From Rubrivivax sp. (lineage in GTDB: Bacteria; Pseudomonadota; Gammaproteobacteria; Burkholderiales; Burkholderiaceae_C): a stretch of 64,000 bases of DNA. Positions 1 through 8,708 of this stretch are shown in pieces. A model generated the notes under the pieces. It did no database searches. It worked only from the letters and a program-made list of their open reading frames with translations, and was not told the origin of the DNA. Within the stretch, counting starts at the first letter, position 1. Every line of letters begins with the position of its first letter. Position numbers and translations under genes: made by a program. Location: assembly GCA_019635285.1 (NCBI GenBank), contig JAHBZS010000016.1:1-64000 (forward strand), given 5' to 3'.

Positions 1-2
1 GC

Positions 3-1277
3 CCCAACGACATCCCCGCCTACATGGCCCACGTGGGCGTGGCCGCGCGTGCCGCCGCCACCGCGATGGCCGCCGCCTCCACCGCCGCGCGCAACGACGC
101 GCTGCGCGGGTTGGCGGCGCGCTTGCGCGCCGGCGTCGACGCGCTGCTGCAGGCCAACGCCAGCGACCTGGAGGCCGCGCGGGCCGGCGGTCTGGCGGGG
201 CCGCTGCTCGACCGGCTGAAGCTCACGCCGCAGATCATCGGCACCGTGGCCGAAGGCTGCGAGCAGATCGCCGCCATGCCCGACCCGGTGGGCGAGATCA
301 GCGGCGTCAAGCGCCAGCCCAGCGGCATCAGCGTCGGCCAGATGCGCGTGCCGCTGGGCGTGTTCGGCATGATCTACGAGAGCCGCCCGAACGTGACCAT
401 CGAAGCCGCGTCGCTGGCCATCAAGAGCGGCAACGCCTGCATCCTGCGCGGCGGCTCCGAGGCGCTGCAATCGAACCTGGCGCTGTGGCGGCAGGTGCAG
501 GCCGCGCTGGTCGACGCCGGCCTGCCGGCTGATGCGGTGCAGCTGGTGCAGACCACCGACCGCGCCGCCGTCGGCCGGCTGATCGCCATGCCGGAGTACG
601 TGGACGTGATCATTCCGCGCGGCGGCAAGTCGCTGATCGAACGCATCAGCGCCGAGGCCAAGGTGCCGGTGATCAAGCACCTGGACGGCAACTGCCACGT
701 CTACGTCGACGAGACGGTCGACCTGGACATGGCCGTCACCGTCACCGACAACGCCAAGACGCAGAAGTACAGCCCCTGCAATGCGGCGGAGTCGCTGCTG
801 GTGCACCGTGCGGTGGCGCCGGCCTTCCTGCCGCGCATCGGCGCCGTCTTCGCCGCCAAGGGCGTGCAGATGCGCTGCGATGCCGGTGCCAAGGCGCTGC
901 TGGCGCCGCTGCCGGATGCCGACGTGGTCGACGCGCAGGAATCCGACTGGTCCGAGGAATACCTGGCGCCGGTCATCAGCATCAAGCTGGTGGATGGTCT
1001 GGACGAAGCCATCGCGCACATCAACCGCTACGGCTCGCACCACACCGACGCGATCCTCACCGCCAACCACCCGCATGCGATGCGCTTCCTGCGCGAAGTC
1101 GATTCGGCCAGCGTGATGGTGAATGCCAGCACGCGTTTCGCCGACGGCTTCGAATACGGACTGGGTGCCGAGATCGGCATCAGCACCGACAAGTTCCACG
1201 CTCGCGGCCCGGTCGGCCTGGAGGGGCTGACCTCGCTGAAGTGGGTGGTGCTGGGCCAGGGCGAGGTGCGCCGCTGA
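3..1277 (+). CDS. proA: Glutamate-5-semialdehyde dehydrogenase (gamma-glutamyl phosphate reductase), 5' end cut by the window
   Basis: NADPH-dependent reduction of gamma-glutamyl phosphate to glutamate-5-semialdehyde, the second step of proline synthesis in the cytoplasm. The reading frame is open back to the window edge (it reads PNDIPAYM before the ATG at 24), and ProA proteins normally begin with such a stretch, so the true start is probably just upstream. The catalytic cysteine lies in SPCNAAE (Cys252 counted from the ATG at 24). The loop [14 protein letters not shown] and the C-terminal [16 protein letters not shown] segment are typical of the family. Length from the ATG is 417 residues, the usual size. 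Confidence 0.95.
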   Translation, partial: PNDIPAYMAHVGVAARAAATAMAAASTAARNDALRGLAARLRAGVDALLQANASDLEAARAGGLAGPLLDRLKLTPQIIGTVAEGCEQIAAMPDPVGEISGVKRQPSGISVGQMRVPLGVFGMIYESRPNVTIEAASLAIKSGNACILRGGSEALQSNLALWRQVQAALVDAGLPADAVQLVQTTDRAAVGRLIAMPEYVDVIIPRGGKSLIERISAEAKVPVIKHLDGNCHVYVDETVDLDMAVTVTDNAKTQKYSPCNAAESLLVHRAVAPAFLPRIGAVFAAKGVQMRCDAGAKALLAPLPDADVVDAQESDWSEEYLAPVISIKLVDGLDEAIAHINRYGSHHTDAILTANHPHAMRFLREVDSASVMVNASTRFADGFEYGLGAEIGISTDKFHARGPVGLEGLTSLKWVVLGQGEVRR

Positions 1278-1356
1278 CTCCCATGGGGCCTGCACCCGGG
1301 GCGTGCTCGACCGGCGCATCGAAGACTGCTGGCTGCGGCCGTGGCGCTGAGCTAGC

Positions 1357-1902
1357 GTGAATCTCGAGCAACTGTGGCTGATCGGCGGCGCCGCGCTGGC
1401 GCTGTTCTGGATGCTGGGCGCGCACAACCGCCTGGTGGCGTTGCGCAACGCCATCATGGCTGCCTGGGCGCAGGTCGACGAGCCGCTGCAACGTCGCAGC
1501 GCGGCCGTCGGCGCGCTGGCCGCCGGCCTGCGCGAGCCGCTGCGCGACGAGCAGGGCGCGCTGGAAGCGGTGATGACCGCGCAGGCCCAGTTGCAGGCGG
1601 CGATGGCGGCGATGCGCGAGCGGCCGGCCCAGGCGCCGCGCGCCGCGGCGCTGACCGCGGCCGAGGCGACGCTGGCCCCGGCGCTGTCGCGGCTGTTGGC
1701 GCTGCTGGAGCAGCATCCGGCGCTGGCGGCCAGCGAGGCGCTGGCCCCGCAACTCGCCGCGCTGCAGGACGCGACGCAGCGCCTGGGCTTCGCCCGCCAG
1801 CTGTTCAACGACGCCGTCGCGGCCTACAACCAGGCGGCGCAGCAGTTTCCGACGCGCCTGTTGTCGCGGCTGTTCGGCTTCGGCGTGGCCGGCGGGCTGT
1901 AG
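1357..1902 (+). CDS. LemA family protein
   Basis: Small membrane-anchored protein of unknown biochemical role. It has one N-terminal membrane segment (about residues 6-22), an alanine/glutamine-rich helical body, and the characteristic LemA ending (FNDAVAAYNQAAQQFPTRLL followed by LFGF). The start is a GTG; no good ribosome-binding site is visible, so a different start is possible. LemA genes are often followed by a TPM/YgcG protein, but here an MFS carrier follows 14 bp downstream. The region between residues 50 and 130 is shorter and more alanine-rich than in many homologues. Confidence 0.75.
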   Translation: MNLEQLWLIGGAALALFWMLGAHNRLVALRNAIMAAWAQVDEPLQRRSAAVGALAAGLREPLRDEQGALEAVMTAQAQLQAAMAAMRERPAQAPRAAALTAAEATLAPALSRLLALLEQHPALAASEALAPQLAALQDATQRLGFARQLFNDAVAAYNQAAQQFPTRLLSRLFGFGVAGGL

Positions 1903-1916
1903 GGCACACTGCGGCC

Positions 1917-3134
1917 ATGGCCCCCCCGACCGTCCAAGCCGTGGCCATGTCGCCGCTGCCGGCCGACGCGCCGCCGCACACCGCCCGCCGCGTGGCGCTG
2001 CTGCTGAACCTGGCGCATGCCATCGACCACATGTTCCTGCTGATCTTCGCCACCGCGGTGGGCACCATCGCGGCCGAGTTCGGCTTCGCGCGCTGGGAGG
2101 ACCTGATGCCCTACGGCGTCGGCGCCTTCGTGCTCTTCGGCCTGGGCTCGCTGCCGTCGGGCCGGCTCGGCGACCTGTGGGGCCGGCGGCGCATGATGCT
2201 GCTGTTCTTCTTCGGCATCGGCGTGGCCGCGCTGCTGGCCGCGGCCACGCGCAGCGCCTGGCAGCTGGCCGCGGCGCTGACCCTGCTGGGCGCCTTCGCG
2301 TCGATCTACCACCCGGTGGGCATCCCGATGCTGCTGCAGCGCGCGCAGAACCCCGGCGCGGTGATCGGCGTCAACGGCCTGGCCGGCAACCTGGGCATCG
2401 CCATCGCCGCGCTGAGCACCGGCTTCATGGTGCAGTGGCTGGGCTGGCGTGCCGCTTTCGCCATCCCCGGGTTGGTGGCCATCGGCTGCGGCCTGCTGTT
2501 CGCATGGCTGTGCCCGCAGGAGACCGAGGCACCCGCCAAGCGCACGGCCAAGGCGCGTGTCACGCTGGCGCCGGCCGCGATGGCGCGCGCGTTTGCCGTG
2601 ATGACCGCGGCCTCGGTCACCGGCGGGCTGCTCTTCAACTTCACCACCAACGGCAACGCGCAGCTGCTGGGCGAGCGCTTCCGCGGGGTGGTCGAGGACC
2701 CGGCGCTGCTCGGCGCGATGCTCGCCGGCGTCTATGCGCTGGCCTCGCTGGCGCAGGTGGTGGTGGGGCGGCTGCTCGACCGGGTGGCGCTGAAGCCGCT
2801 GTACCTGGGCATCGTCGCGCTGCAGATCCCGCTGCTGGCGCTGGCGGCCGTCGCGCAGGGCTGGTGGATGCTGGGGCTGCTGCTGGCGGTGATGGTGGTG
2901 ATCTTCGGCTCGATCCCCTTCACCGACGCGATGATCGTGCGCTACGTCGACGACCGCATGCGCTCGCGCGTGGCCGGCGCGCGGCTCACGCTGTCCATCG
3001 GCATCAGTTCGCTGGCGGTGTGGCTGCTCGGGCCGCTGGTCAAGGCCTCGAGCTTCGGCGCGCTGTTCTTCGGCATGGCCGCGGTCGCGGCCTGCACGCT
3101 GGCGATGGTGGCGCTGCTGCCGGCGGAGCGCTAG
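1917..3134 (+). CDS. MFS transporter
   Basis: Inner-membrane secondary carrier of about 405 residues with some twelve hydrophobic segments. The loop after helix 2 carries the MFS motif-A pattern GRLGDLWGRRRMM. The opening LNLAHAIDHMF and the motif IYHPVGIPMLL resemble fosmidomycin-resistance-like or sugar-efflux-like members, but I cannot name the substrate. The ATG at 1917 was chosen because it follows the LemA stop closely; a second in-frame ATG at 1947 is an alternative. The 3' end overlaps the convergent BLUF gene by 4 bp. Confidence 0.85.
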   Translation: MAPPTVQAVAMSPLPADAPPHTARRVALLLNLAHAIDHMFLLIFATAVGTIAAEFGFARWEDLMPYGVGAFVLFGLGSLPSGRLGDLWGRRRMMLLFFFGIGVAALLAAATRSAWQLAAALTLLGAFASIYHPVGIPMLLQRAQNPGAVIGVNGLAGNLGIAIAALSTGFMVQWLGWRAAFAIPGLVAIGCGLLFAWLCPQETEAPAKRTAKARVTLAPAAMARAFAVMTAASVTGGLLFNFTTNGNAQLLGERFRGVVEDPALLGAMLAGVYALASLAQVVVGRLLDRVALKPLYLGIVALQIPLLALAAVAQGWWMLGLLLAVMVVIFGSIPFTDAMIVRYVDDRMRSRVAGARLTLSIGISSLAVWLLGPLVKASSFGALFFGMAAVAACTLAMVALLPAER

Positions 3135-3559
3135 GCCTGGCAGGCGATCGACGCGGTGGCCACCAGCTCGTCCAGCAGCGCCAATGCGGTGCTGCCCGAC
3201 AGCGCGTAGGGGTCCAGCCGCGCGGTGGCCGAATACTTCAGCAGCAGGCCCGGGTTCAGCCGCGCCACGTGGACCTGGCCCATGGCCCAGCCGGCGAAGT
3301 GGCGCTCGCCGATCTGCTGGTAGCTGAGCAGTTCCACGTCGCTATGGCGCGGGTCGGTGACGATGCGGTTGTACAGCCGGTTGACGGCGCTGCGGCCGCC
3401 CTCCAGCACCTGCAGGTAGGTGTCGTCGGCGCAGCACAGCACGCCGGTGATGCCGGCGCGCGGGTTGTTGGCGCGGCACTGGCGCAGGATCGTGGCCTGG
3501 GCCTCGGCCACGGCATCGGTGGCGGCGCGGCTGGCATAGAGCAATCGGACGAGCGTCAT
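3131..3559 (-). CDS. BLUF-domain blue-light sensor protein
   Basis: Single-domain flavin photoreceptor (142 residues) that binds FAD and changes hydrogen bonding on blue-light absorption. The residues known to matter in PixD-type BLUF proteins fall at the same numbers here: Tyr8 (LLYASR), Asn32 (NNPRAGITG), Gln50 (YLQVLEG), Trp91 and Met93 (AGWAMG). Helices after residue 95 form the usual C-terminal cap, with no output domain, so it probably works by protein-protein contact. It lies 13 bp downstream of folE on the same strand and is probably co-transcribed with it. Confidence 0.93.
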   Translation of the reverse strand: MTLVRLLYASRAATDAVAEAQATILRQCRANNPRAGITGVLCCADDTYLQVLEGGRSAVNRLYNRIVTDPRHSDVELLSYQQIGERHFAGWAMGQVHVARLNPGLLLKYSATARLDPYALSGSTALALLDELVATASIACQA

Positions 3560-3572
3560 TTGGATCCCCGCT

Positions 3573-4313
3573 TCAATCGGTCTTGCGCGGCAGCAGCGAC
3601 AGGAACTCGCGCCGCAGGTTGGCGTCCTTCAGGAACGCGCCGCGCATGACGCTGTTGACCATGGCCGTGTCGGTGTCCTTGACGCCGCGCCAGTGCATGC
3701 AGAAATGGTCGGCCTCCATGACGATGGCCAGGCCGTCCGGGCGCACGCGCTGCATCAGCTCGTCGGCCAGCATGGTCACCGCCTCCTCCTGGATCTGCGG
3801 CCGGCTCATCACCCAGTCGCAGATGCGCGCGTACTTGCTCAGGCCGATCAGGTTGGAGTGTTCGTTGGGCAGCAGGCCCATCCAGACCTTGCCGAAGATC
3901 GGGCACAGATGGTGGCTGCAGGCGCTGCGCACGGTGATCGGGCCGACGATCATCAGCTCGTTCAGCCGCTCGGCGTTGGGGAACTCGGTCACCGCGGGCA
4001 TCGGCTGGTAGCGGCCGCGGAACACCTCGTCGACGTACATCTTGGCCACGCGCCGCGCGGTGTCCTGCGTGTTGTGGTCGTTGTCGGTGTCGATGACCAG
4101 CGCGCGCAGCAGCTCGTGCACCTTCTGCTGCACCTCGGCCTTCAGCTCGTCCAGCTCGCCGTCGCGGATGTGCGCGGCGATGTTGTCGTTGGCATGGTGC
4201 CGGCGGTGCGCCGTCACCAGCCGGTAGCGGATGCGCTCGGACACCGGCATCTGCGCGAGCTCGTCGTCGCTGCGGGCGGCGCGCGCAAGCTTGCTGAGGT
4301 GGGTGGATGACAT
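3573..4313 (-). CDS. folE: GTP cyclohydrolase I
   Basis: Converts GTP to 7,8-dihydroneopterin triphosphate, the first step of folate/pterin synthesis; homodecameric zinc enzyme of the cytoplasm. Zinc ligands are visible as Cys132 and His135 in ACSHHLCPIFGKVW and Cys205 in ADHFCMHWRGVKD. The protein is 246 residues, slightly longer than E. coli FolE because of the charged N-terminus. The ATG at 4313 (MSSTHLSK) fits the family; the open frame continues upstream across rsmB on the other strand, but that part is an antisense shadow. It is divergent from rsmB, with only some 60 bp between the starts, and followed by the BLUF gene. Confidence 0.95.
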   Translation of the reverse strand: MSSTHLSKLARAARSDDELAQMPVSERIRYRLVTAHRRHHANDNIAAHIRDGELDELKAEVQQKVHELLRALVIDTDNDHNTQDTARRVAKMYVDEVFRGRYQPMPAVTEFPNAERLNELMIVGPITVRSACSHHLCPIFGKVWMGLLPNEHSNLIGLSKYARICDWVMSRPQIQEEAVTMLADELMQRVRPDGLAIVMEADHFCMHWRGVKDTDTAMVNSVMRGAFLKDANLRREFLSLLPRKTD

Positions 4314-4376
4314 GGTGTCCGGTCGGGTCGTGGAGCACGCATTGTGCGCGCTCGCCCAGACCCTAGACTGCCGCGG

Positions 4377-5702
4377 GTGAGCACCGCCCCGCCGTCCCCG
4401 CCCCTGCACCGCCTGCTCGAGCACAGCGCCGACGCGCTGCAGGCCGTGGGCGCCGGCCGTTCGCTGAACGAGGTGCTGGCTGACGTGCCTTCGCCTTTGC
4501 GTCCCGGTGTGCAGGCGCTCACATTCCATGCATTGCGCCATCTGGGGGCCGCCAGCGAAGTGTTGCGCGCGCTGGCCGCCAAGCCACCCGCGCCGCCGGT
4601 GGAGGCGCTGCTGCGCCTCGCGCTGGCGCTGCTGTGGCCGGTGCCGCAGCCGCCCTATGCCGCGCATACGCTGGTCGACCAGGCGGTGGTCGCGGTGCGG
4701 CGGCGCTCGAGCGGCGCCGCGGCCTTCGCCAATGCGGTGCTGCGCCGCTTTCTGCGCGAGCGCGACGCGCGGGTCGCGCAGGCGCTGCGCGCACCGGTGG
4801 CACGCTGGAACCACCCGGCTTGGTGGATCGAGCAACTGCAGCGCGACTGGCCGACGCAGTGGCAGGCGCTGCTGGCCGCGGCCAACGAGCACCCGCCGAT
4901 GACCCTGCGCGTCAACCGTCGCCGCGCCAGTGGCGCCGACTACCAGCGCCGCCTGGACGCGGCCGGCCGGGCCTCGCGCCTGCTTGGCGACCCGGCGTTC
5001 GGCGGCCAGGCGCTGGTGCTCGATCGCCCGTGCCCGGTTGACCAGCTGCCGGGCTTTGCCGACGGCGAGGTGTCGGTGCAGGACGCGTCGGCGCAGCGCG
5101 CGGCGCGGCTGCTGGCCGCCGACGGCGCGTTGGCGCCCGGAGCCCGCGTGCTCGATGCCTGTGCCGCGCCGGGCGGCAAGACCGCCCACCTGCTGGAGCT
5201 GGCCGACCTGGACCTGCTGGCGCTGGATAGCGACGCGCGGCGCCTGGAACGGGTGTCCGACACGCTGGGCCGGCTGCAGCTGCAGGCCGAACTGAAGGCC
5301 GCCGACGCGGCCCAGCCTTCCGCATGGTGGGACGGCCGCCTCTTCGACGCCATCCTGCTGGACGCGCCCTGCAGTGCGTCGGGCATCGTGCGCCGGCATC
5401 CGGACATCCGCTGGCTGCGCCGGCCGACCGACCTGCCGGCGCTGGCGGCACTGCAGGCGCGGCTGCTGGAGGCGCTGTGGCCGCTGCTGCGCCCGGGCGG
5501 GCGGCTGCTCTATGCCACCTGTTCGGTCTTCAAATGTGAGGGCCAGGCCCAGATCGACGCGTTTTTGCAACGTCACGGGCCTGCGTCGGCGACCCTGCGT
5601 CCGGCGTCGCCGGGTCATCTGCTGACCGTGCCCGACAATCCTGGGGACGGCGCCGAGCCGACGCACGACGGCTTCTATCTTGCGCTGATCGTGAAGACCT
5701 GA
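4377..5702 (+). CDS. rsmB: 16S rRNA (cytosine-967-C5)-methyltransferase
   Basis: SAM-dependent methylation of C967 in 16S rRNA. It has an N-terminal NusB-like helical domain (about residues 5-135) and a C-terminal Rossmann methyltransferase domain containing LDACAAPGGKTAHLL. The two family cysteines are Cys332 (DAPCSASG) and Cys382, the nucleophile (YATCSVF). About 441 residues, against 429 in E. coli. The start is the GTG at 4377 (reads VSTAPPSPP); an in-frame GTG at 4344 is possible but would run into the folE promoter region. The gene heads the Burkholderiales-type order rsmB, DUF4390, ntrY-like, ntrX-like. Confidence 0.95.
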   Translation: MSTAPPSPPLHRLLEHSADALQAVGAGRSLNEVLADVPSPLRPGVQALTFHALRHLGAASEVLRALAAKPPAPPVEALLRLALALLWPVPQPPYAAHTLVDQAVVAVRRRSSGAAAFANAVLRRFLRERDARVAQALRAPVARWNHPAWWIEQLQRDWPTQWQALLAAANEHPPMTLRVNRRRASGADYQRRLDAAGRASRLLGDPAFGGQALVLDRPCPVDQLPGFADGEVSVQDASAQRAARLLAADGALAPGARVLDACAAPGGKTAHLLELADLDLLALDSDARRLERVSDTLGRLQLQAELKAADAAQPSAWWDGRLFDAILLDAPCSASGIVRRHPDIRWLRRPTDLPALAALQARLLEALWPLLRPGGRLLYATCSVFKCEGQAQIDAFLQRHGPASATLRPASPGHLLTVPDNPGDGAEPTHDGFYLALIVKT

Positions 5703-5716
5703 CACCGCCCCAACCC

Positions 5717-6286
5717 GTGAAGCGCCCTCCGATGGTCCGCCGAAGCTTGTTGCAGGGCCTGGCGCTCATGCTGCTGCTGTGGGCCCTGGGCGGGGCGCCG
5801 GCGCGCGCCCAGGGCATCGAGCTGGGGCACCTGGAACTGCAGCGCCAGGACGGTGAGCTGACGCTGGACTTCGACGCGCGGCTGACCTTGCCCAAGAGCG
5901 TCGAAGACGCCATGCAACGCGGCGTGCCGGTGTATTTCGTCGCCGACGCGGCGCTGTACCGCAACCGCTGGTACTGGCGCGACGAGCGCGTCGCGCGCGT
6001 GCAGCGCAGCTGGCGCGTGGCCTACCAGCCGCTCACGTCCACCTGGCGGGTCGGCTTCGGCGGCTTCAACCAGAGCTTCCAGACGCTGGCGGAGGCGCTG
6101 GCGGTGGTCTCGCGCAGCTCGCGCTGGAAGATCATCGATACCTCGCAGCTGGACCCGGATTCGCGCTACTACCTGGACTTCAGCTACCGGCTGGACAACT
6201 CGCAGCTACCCAGCCCGATGCAGCTGGGCCTGGGCGGCCAGGCCGAATGGGTGCTGGGCGTCGAGCGCACGCTGCGGCTGGATTGA
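5717..6286 (+). CDS. DUF4390 domain-containing exported protein
   Basis: 189-residue protein with an N-terminal signal sequence (positively charged start, hydrophobic LALMLLLWAL, then GGAPARAQG with a likely cleavage after ARA or AQ). The remainder looks beta-rich and ends RTLRLD, as in DUF4390 proteins found between rsmB and the NtrY-like kinase in beta-proteobacteria. No enzymatic motif is visible and the function is unknown. The start is a GTG 14 bp after rsmB; an ATG at 5732 (MVRRSLLQG) would also give an intact signal peptide. Context suggests a periplasmic partner of the kinase (inference). Confidence 0.85.
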   Translation: MKRPPMVRRSLLQGLALMLLLWALGGAPARAQGIELGHLELQRQDGELTLDFDARLTLPKSVEDAMQRGVPVYFVADAALYRNRWYWRDERVARVQRSWRVAYQPLTSTWRVGFGGFNQSFQTLAEALAVVSRSSRWKIIDTSQLDPDSRYYLDFSYRLDNSQLPSPMQLGLGGQAEWVLGVERTLRLD

Positions 6287-6287
6287 T

Positions 6288-6315
6288 GGCCCACCCGCTA
6301 CGCGCTGCGCGCGCC
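6288..6315 (-). repeat. Fragment of the dispersed hairpin repeat
   Basis: These 28 bp, between the DUF4390 stop and the kinase start, match about 26 of 28 positions of the reverse complement of one end of the 85-bp repeat at 60566-60650 (the GGCCCACCC end with the adjoining GCGC stem). The rest of the repeat is not recognisable here, so this looks like a decayed copy in the opposite orientation. Confidence 0.5.
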
Positions 6316-6341
6316 GGCCGGCCTGGCGGGCGACTGAGGCC

Positions 6342-8702
6342 GTGAACCGCAACGCGCGCTGGGTCTGGCTGGTGGCGGGCACCGCGGTGCTGGGCGCCGC
6401 GCTGGTGCTGGCCTTCGTGCTGTCGCTGACCAGCCCGACCGAGGGCTTCTACGAGCGCAACTTCGTCTGGCTGTTCTGGCTGAACGCGGCCGTGGCCGGG
6501 CTGCTGTTCGTGGTCATCGCCGTGGCGCTGGCGCGGCTGGTGCTGCGCCAGCGGCGCGGCAAGTTCGGCACCCGGCTGCTGACCAAGCTGGCCGGCATCT
6601 TCGCGCTGGTGGGGCTGCTGCCCGGGCTGGTGATCTACACCGTGTCGTACCAGTTCGTGTCGCGCAGCATCGAGATCTGGTTCGACGTGAAGGTGGCCAC
6701 CGCGCTGGACGCGGGCCTGGCGCTGGGCAAGGGCACGCTGGAAACGCTGGTCGCCGACCTGGGCGAACGCACGCGCCTGGCCGCCGAGCGGCTGGGCGAC
6801 GAGCGCACGGCGCTGACGCCGCTGTCGCTGGAGCGCCTGCGCGAACGGCTCGACGTGCGCGACCTGTCGCTGGTGGGCGGCAACGGGCAGATCCTGCTCA
6901 GCGCCGGCGGCGGCGCCAACGCCGGGCTGCCCGAACGCCCGGGCGCGGACGCGTTGCGCCAGGCGCGGCAGCTGCGCGTGTTCAGCCAGATCGAGGGGCT
7001 GGACGAGGAGCAGCTGGCCGCCGGCGGCCAGGCCAACCCGCGCGTGCGCGCGGTGGCGCTGATCCGCGACACCGAGATCTCGCTGAACCCGGGCGAGGCG
7101 CGCTTCCTGGTGGCGGTGCAGCCGGTGCCGCGCCAGCTGGCGGCCAATGCGCTGGCGGTGCAGTCGGCCTACAGCGAGTACCAGCAGCGCGCGCTGGCGC
7201 GCAACGGCCTGCGCCGCATGTACATCGGCACCTTGACCTTGGCGCTGGTGCTGTCGGTGTTCGGCGCGGTGCTGCTGGCGGCGCTGCTGGGCAACCAGCT
7301 GGTGCGGCCGCTGATCCTGCTGGCCGACGGCGTGCGCCAGGTGGCCGCCGGCGACCTGAGCAACAAGCGCGTGTTCGCCTCGCGCGACGAACTCGGCGGC
7401 CTGACGCGGTCCTTCGCCGACATGACGGCCCAGCTGGCCGAGGCGCGCGAGGACGTGCAGCGCGGCGTGTCGCAGCTGGAGAGCGCGCGCACGCGGCTGC
7501 AGACCATCCTGGACAACCTGACCGCCGGCGTGGTGGTGTTCGACCGCGACGGCCGCATCGACACCGTCAACCCCGGGGCCACGCGCATCCTGCGGTTGCC
7601 GCTGTCGGTGTACCGCGGGCGGCGCCTGGACGAGGTGCCCGAGATCGCCGACTTCGCTCGCAGCGTGTGGCAGCGCTTCGAGCTGCATGCCAGCAGCCCC
7701 GAGGCCGGCGAGCGCGACCACTGGCAGGAGGCCTTCGAATTGCGCCCCGGCGAGCGCGACACGCAGATGCTGCTAGTGCGCGGCGCGCTGCTGCCGGACG
7801 ACAGCGCCCAGGTGGCCGGCGAGCCATCGCCGACCGCCGAGGGCGAGGCGGCGCCGGTGGACGGCCGCGCGGCGCCCAGCGCGCGGCTGATGGTCTTCGA
7901 CGACATCACCGAGGTGGTCTCGGCGCAGCGCTCCGCCGCGTGGAGCGAGGTGGCGCGCCGCCTGGCGCACGAGATCAAGAACCCGCTGACGCCGATCCAG
8001 CTGTCCGCCGAGCGGCTGCAGCACAAGCTGCAGCCCAAGCTGGCGGGCAGCGACGCGGCGCTGCTGGTGCGCTCGGTGGAGACCATCGTCAACCAGGTGC
8101 AGGCGATGAAGCAGCTGGTCAACGAGTTCCGCGACTACGCCCGGCTGCCCGCCGCCCAGCTCAACCCGCTGGACCTGAACGCGCTGGTCACCGAGGTGCT
8201 GGGGCTGTACGGCGAGCCCCAGGAAAAGGGCCGTCTGAAGGCCGAGCTGGCCGAGGCGCTGCCGCCGATCCTGGGCGACGCGACGCAGCTGCGCCAGGTG
8301 GTGCACAACCTGGTGCAGAACGCGCTGGATGCGGTGGCCGAGCAGGACGCGGGGCAGGTGCGGGTGAGCACCTCGGCGGCGCGCGGCGAGCACGGCGAAC
8401 TGCGTGCCGTGCGCCTGACCGTCATCGACAACGGCCCGGGCTTTGCCGACAACGTGCTGCAGCGCGCCTTCGAGCCGTACATCACCACCAAGAGCAAGGG
8501 CACCGGCCTGGGCCTGGCGGTGGTGAAGAAGATCGCCGACGAGCACCGCGCCACGGTGCGCATCGCCAACCTGCGCGGCCCCGAGACGGCCGACGGGGGC
8601 GGGCGTGAAGTGCGCGGTGCGAGAGTATCGTTATCATTTTCCTCATTCCTGCCCGCCCCGGGCTCTGCCGCGGCCGATGGTGAATCAATGCAGGCGCACT
8701 GA
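6342..8702 (+). CDS. ntrY: NtrY-like membrane sensor histidine kinase
   Basis: Inner-membrane sensor kinase of 786 residues. It has three membrane segments in the first 120 residues, a periplasmic/linker region, a further segment near 290-315 followed by a HAMP domain, a PAS domain (about 380-440, TILDNLTAGVVVFDRDG), a HisKA region with phospho-acceptor His543 (RLAHEIKNPLTP), and a HATPase domain (NALDAV, DNGPGF, GTGLGLAVV). Start is a GTG (GTGAACCGC). The cognate regulator begins 6 bp downstream. NtrYX-type systems act in nitrogen or redox signalling in other proteobacteria; the signal here is unknown. Confidence 0.88.
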   Translation: MNRNARWVWLVAGTAVLGAALVLAFVLSLTSPTEGFYERNFVWLFWLNAAVAGLLFVVIAVALARLVLRQRRGKFGTRLLTKLAGIFALVGLLPGLVIYTVSYQFVSRSIEIWFDVKVATALDAGLALGKGTLETLVADLGERTRLAAERLGDERTALTPLSLERLRERLDVRDLSLVGGNGQILLSAGGGANAGLPERPGADALRQARQLRVFSQIEGLDEEQLAAGGQANPRVRAVALIRDTEISLNPGEARFLVAVQPVPRQLAANALAVQSAYSEYQQRALARNGLRRMYIGTLTLALVLSVFGAVLLAALLGNQLVRPLILLADGVRQVAAGDLSNKRVFASRDELGGLTRSFADMTAQLAEAREDVQRGVSQLESARTRLQTILDNLTAGVVVFDRDGRIDTVNPGATRILRLPLSVYRGRRLDEVPEIADFARSVWQRFELHASSPEAGERDHWQEAFELRPGERDTQMLLVRGALLPDDSAQVAGEPSPTAEGEAAPVDGRAAPSARLMVFDDITEVVSAQRSAAWSEVARRLAHEIKNPLTPIQLSAERLQHKLQPKLAGSDAALLVRSVETIVNQVQAMKQLVNEFRDYARLPAAQLNPLDLNALVTEVLGLYGEPQEKGRLKAELAEALPPILGDATQLRQVVHNLVQNALDAVAEQDAGQVRVSTSAARGEHGELRAVRLTVIDNGPGFADNVLQRAFEPYITTKSKGTGLGLAVVKKIADEHRATVRIANLRGPETADGGGREVRGARVSLSFSSFLPAPGSAAADGESMQAH

Positions 8703-8708
8703 AAGCTC

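Noticed and set aside
3573..5705. 710-residue minus-strand frame covering folE and the rsmB region
   Set aside because: Only its last 246 codons (from ATG 4313) are folE; the rest is antisense to the well-supported rsmB gene and rich in Arg/Gln/His as expected of shadow frames.
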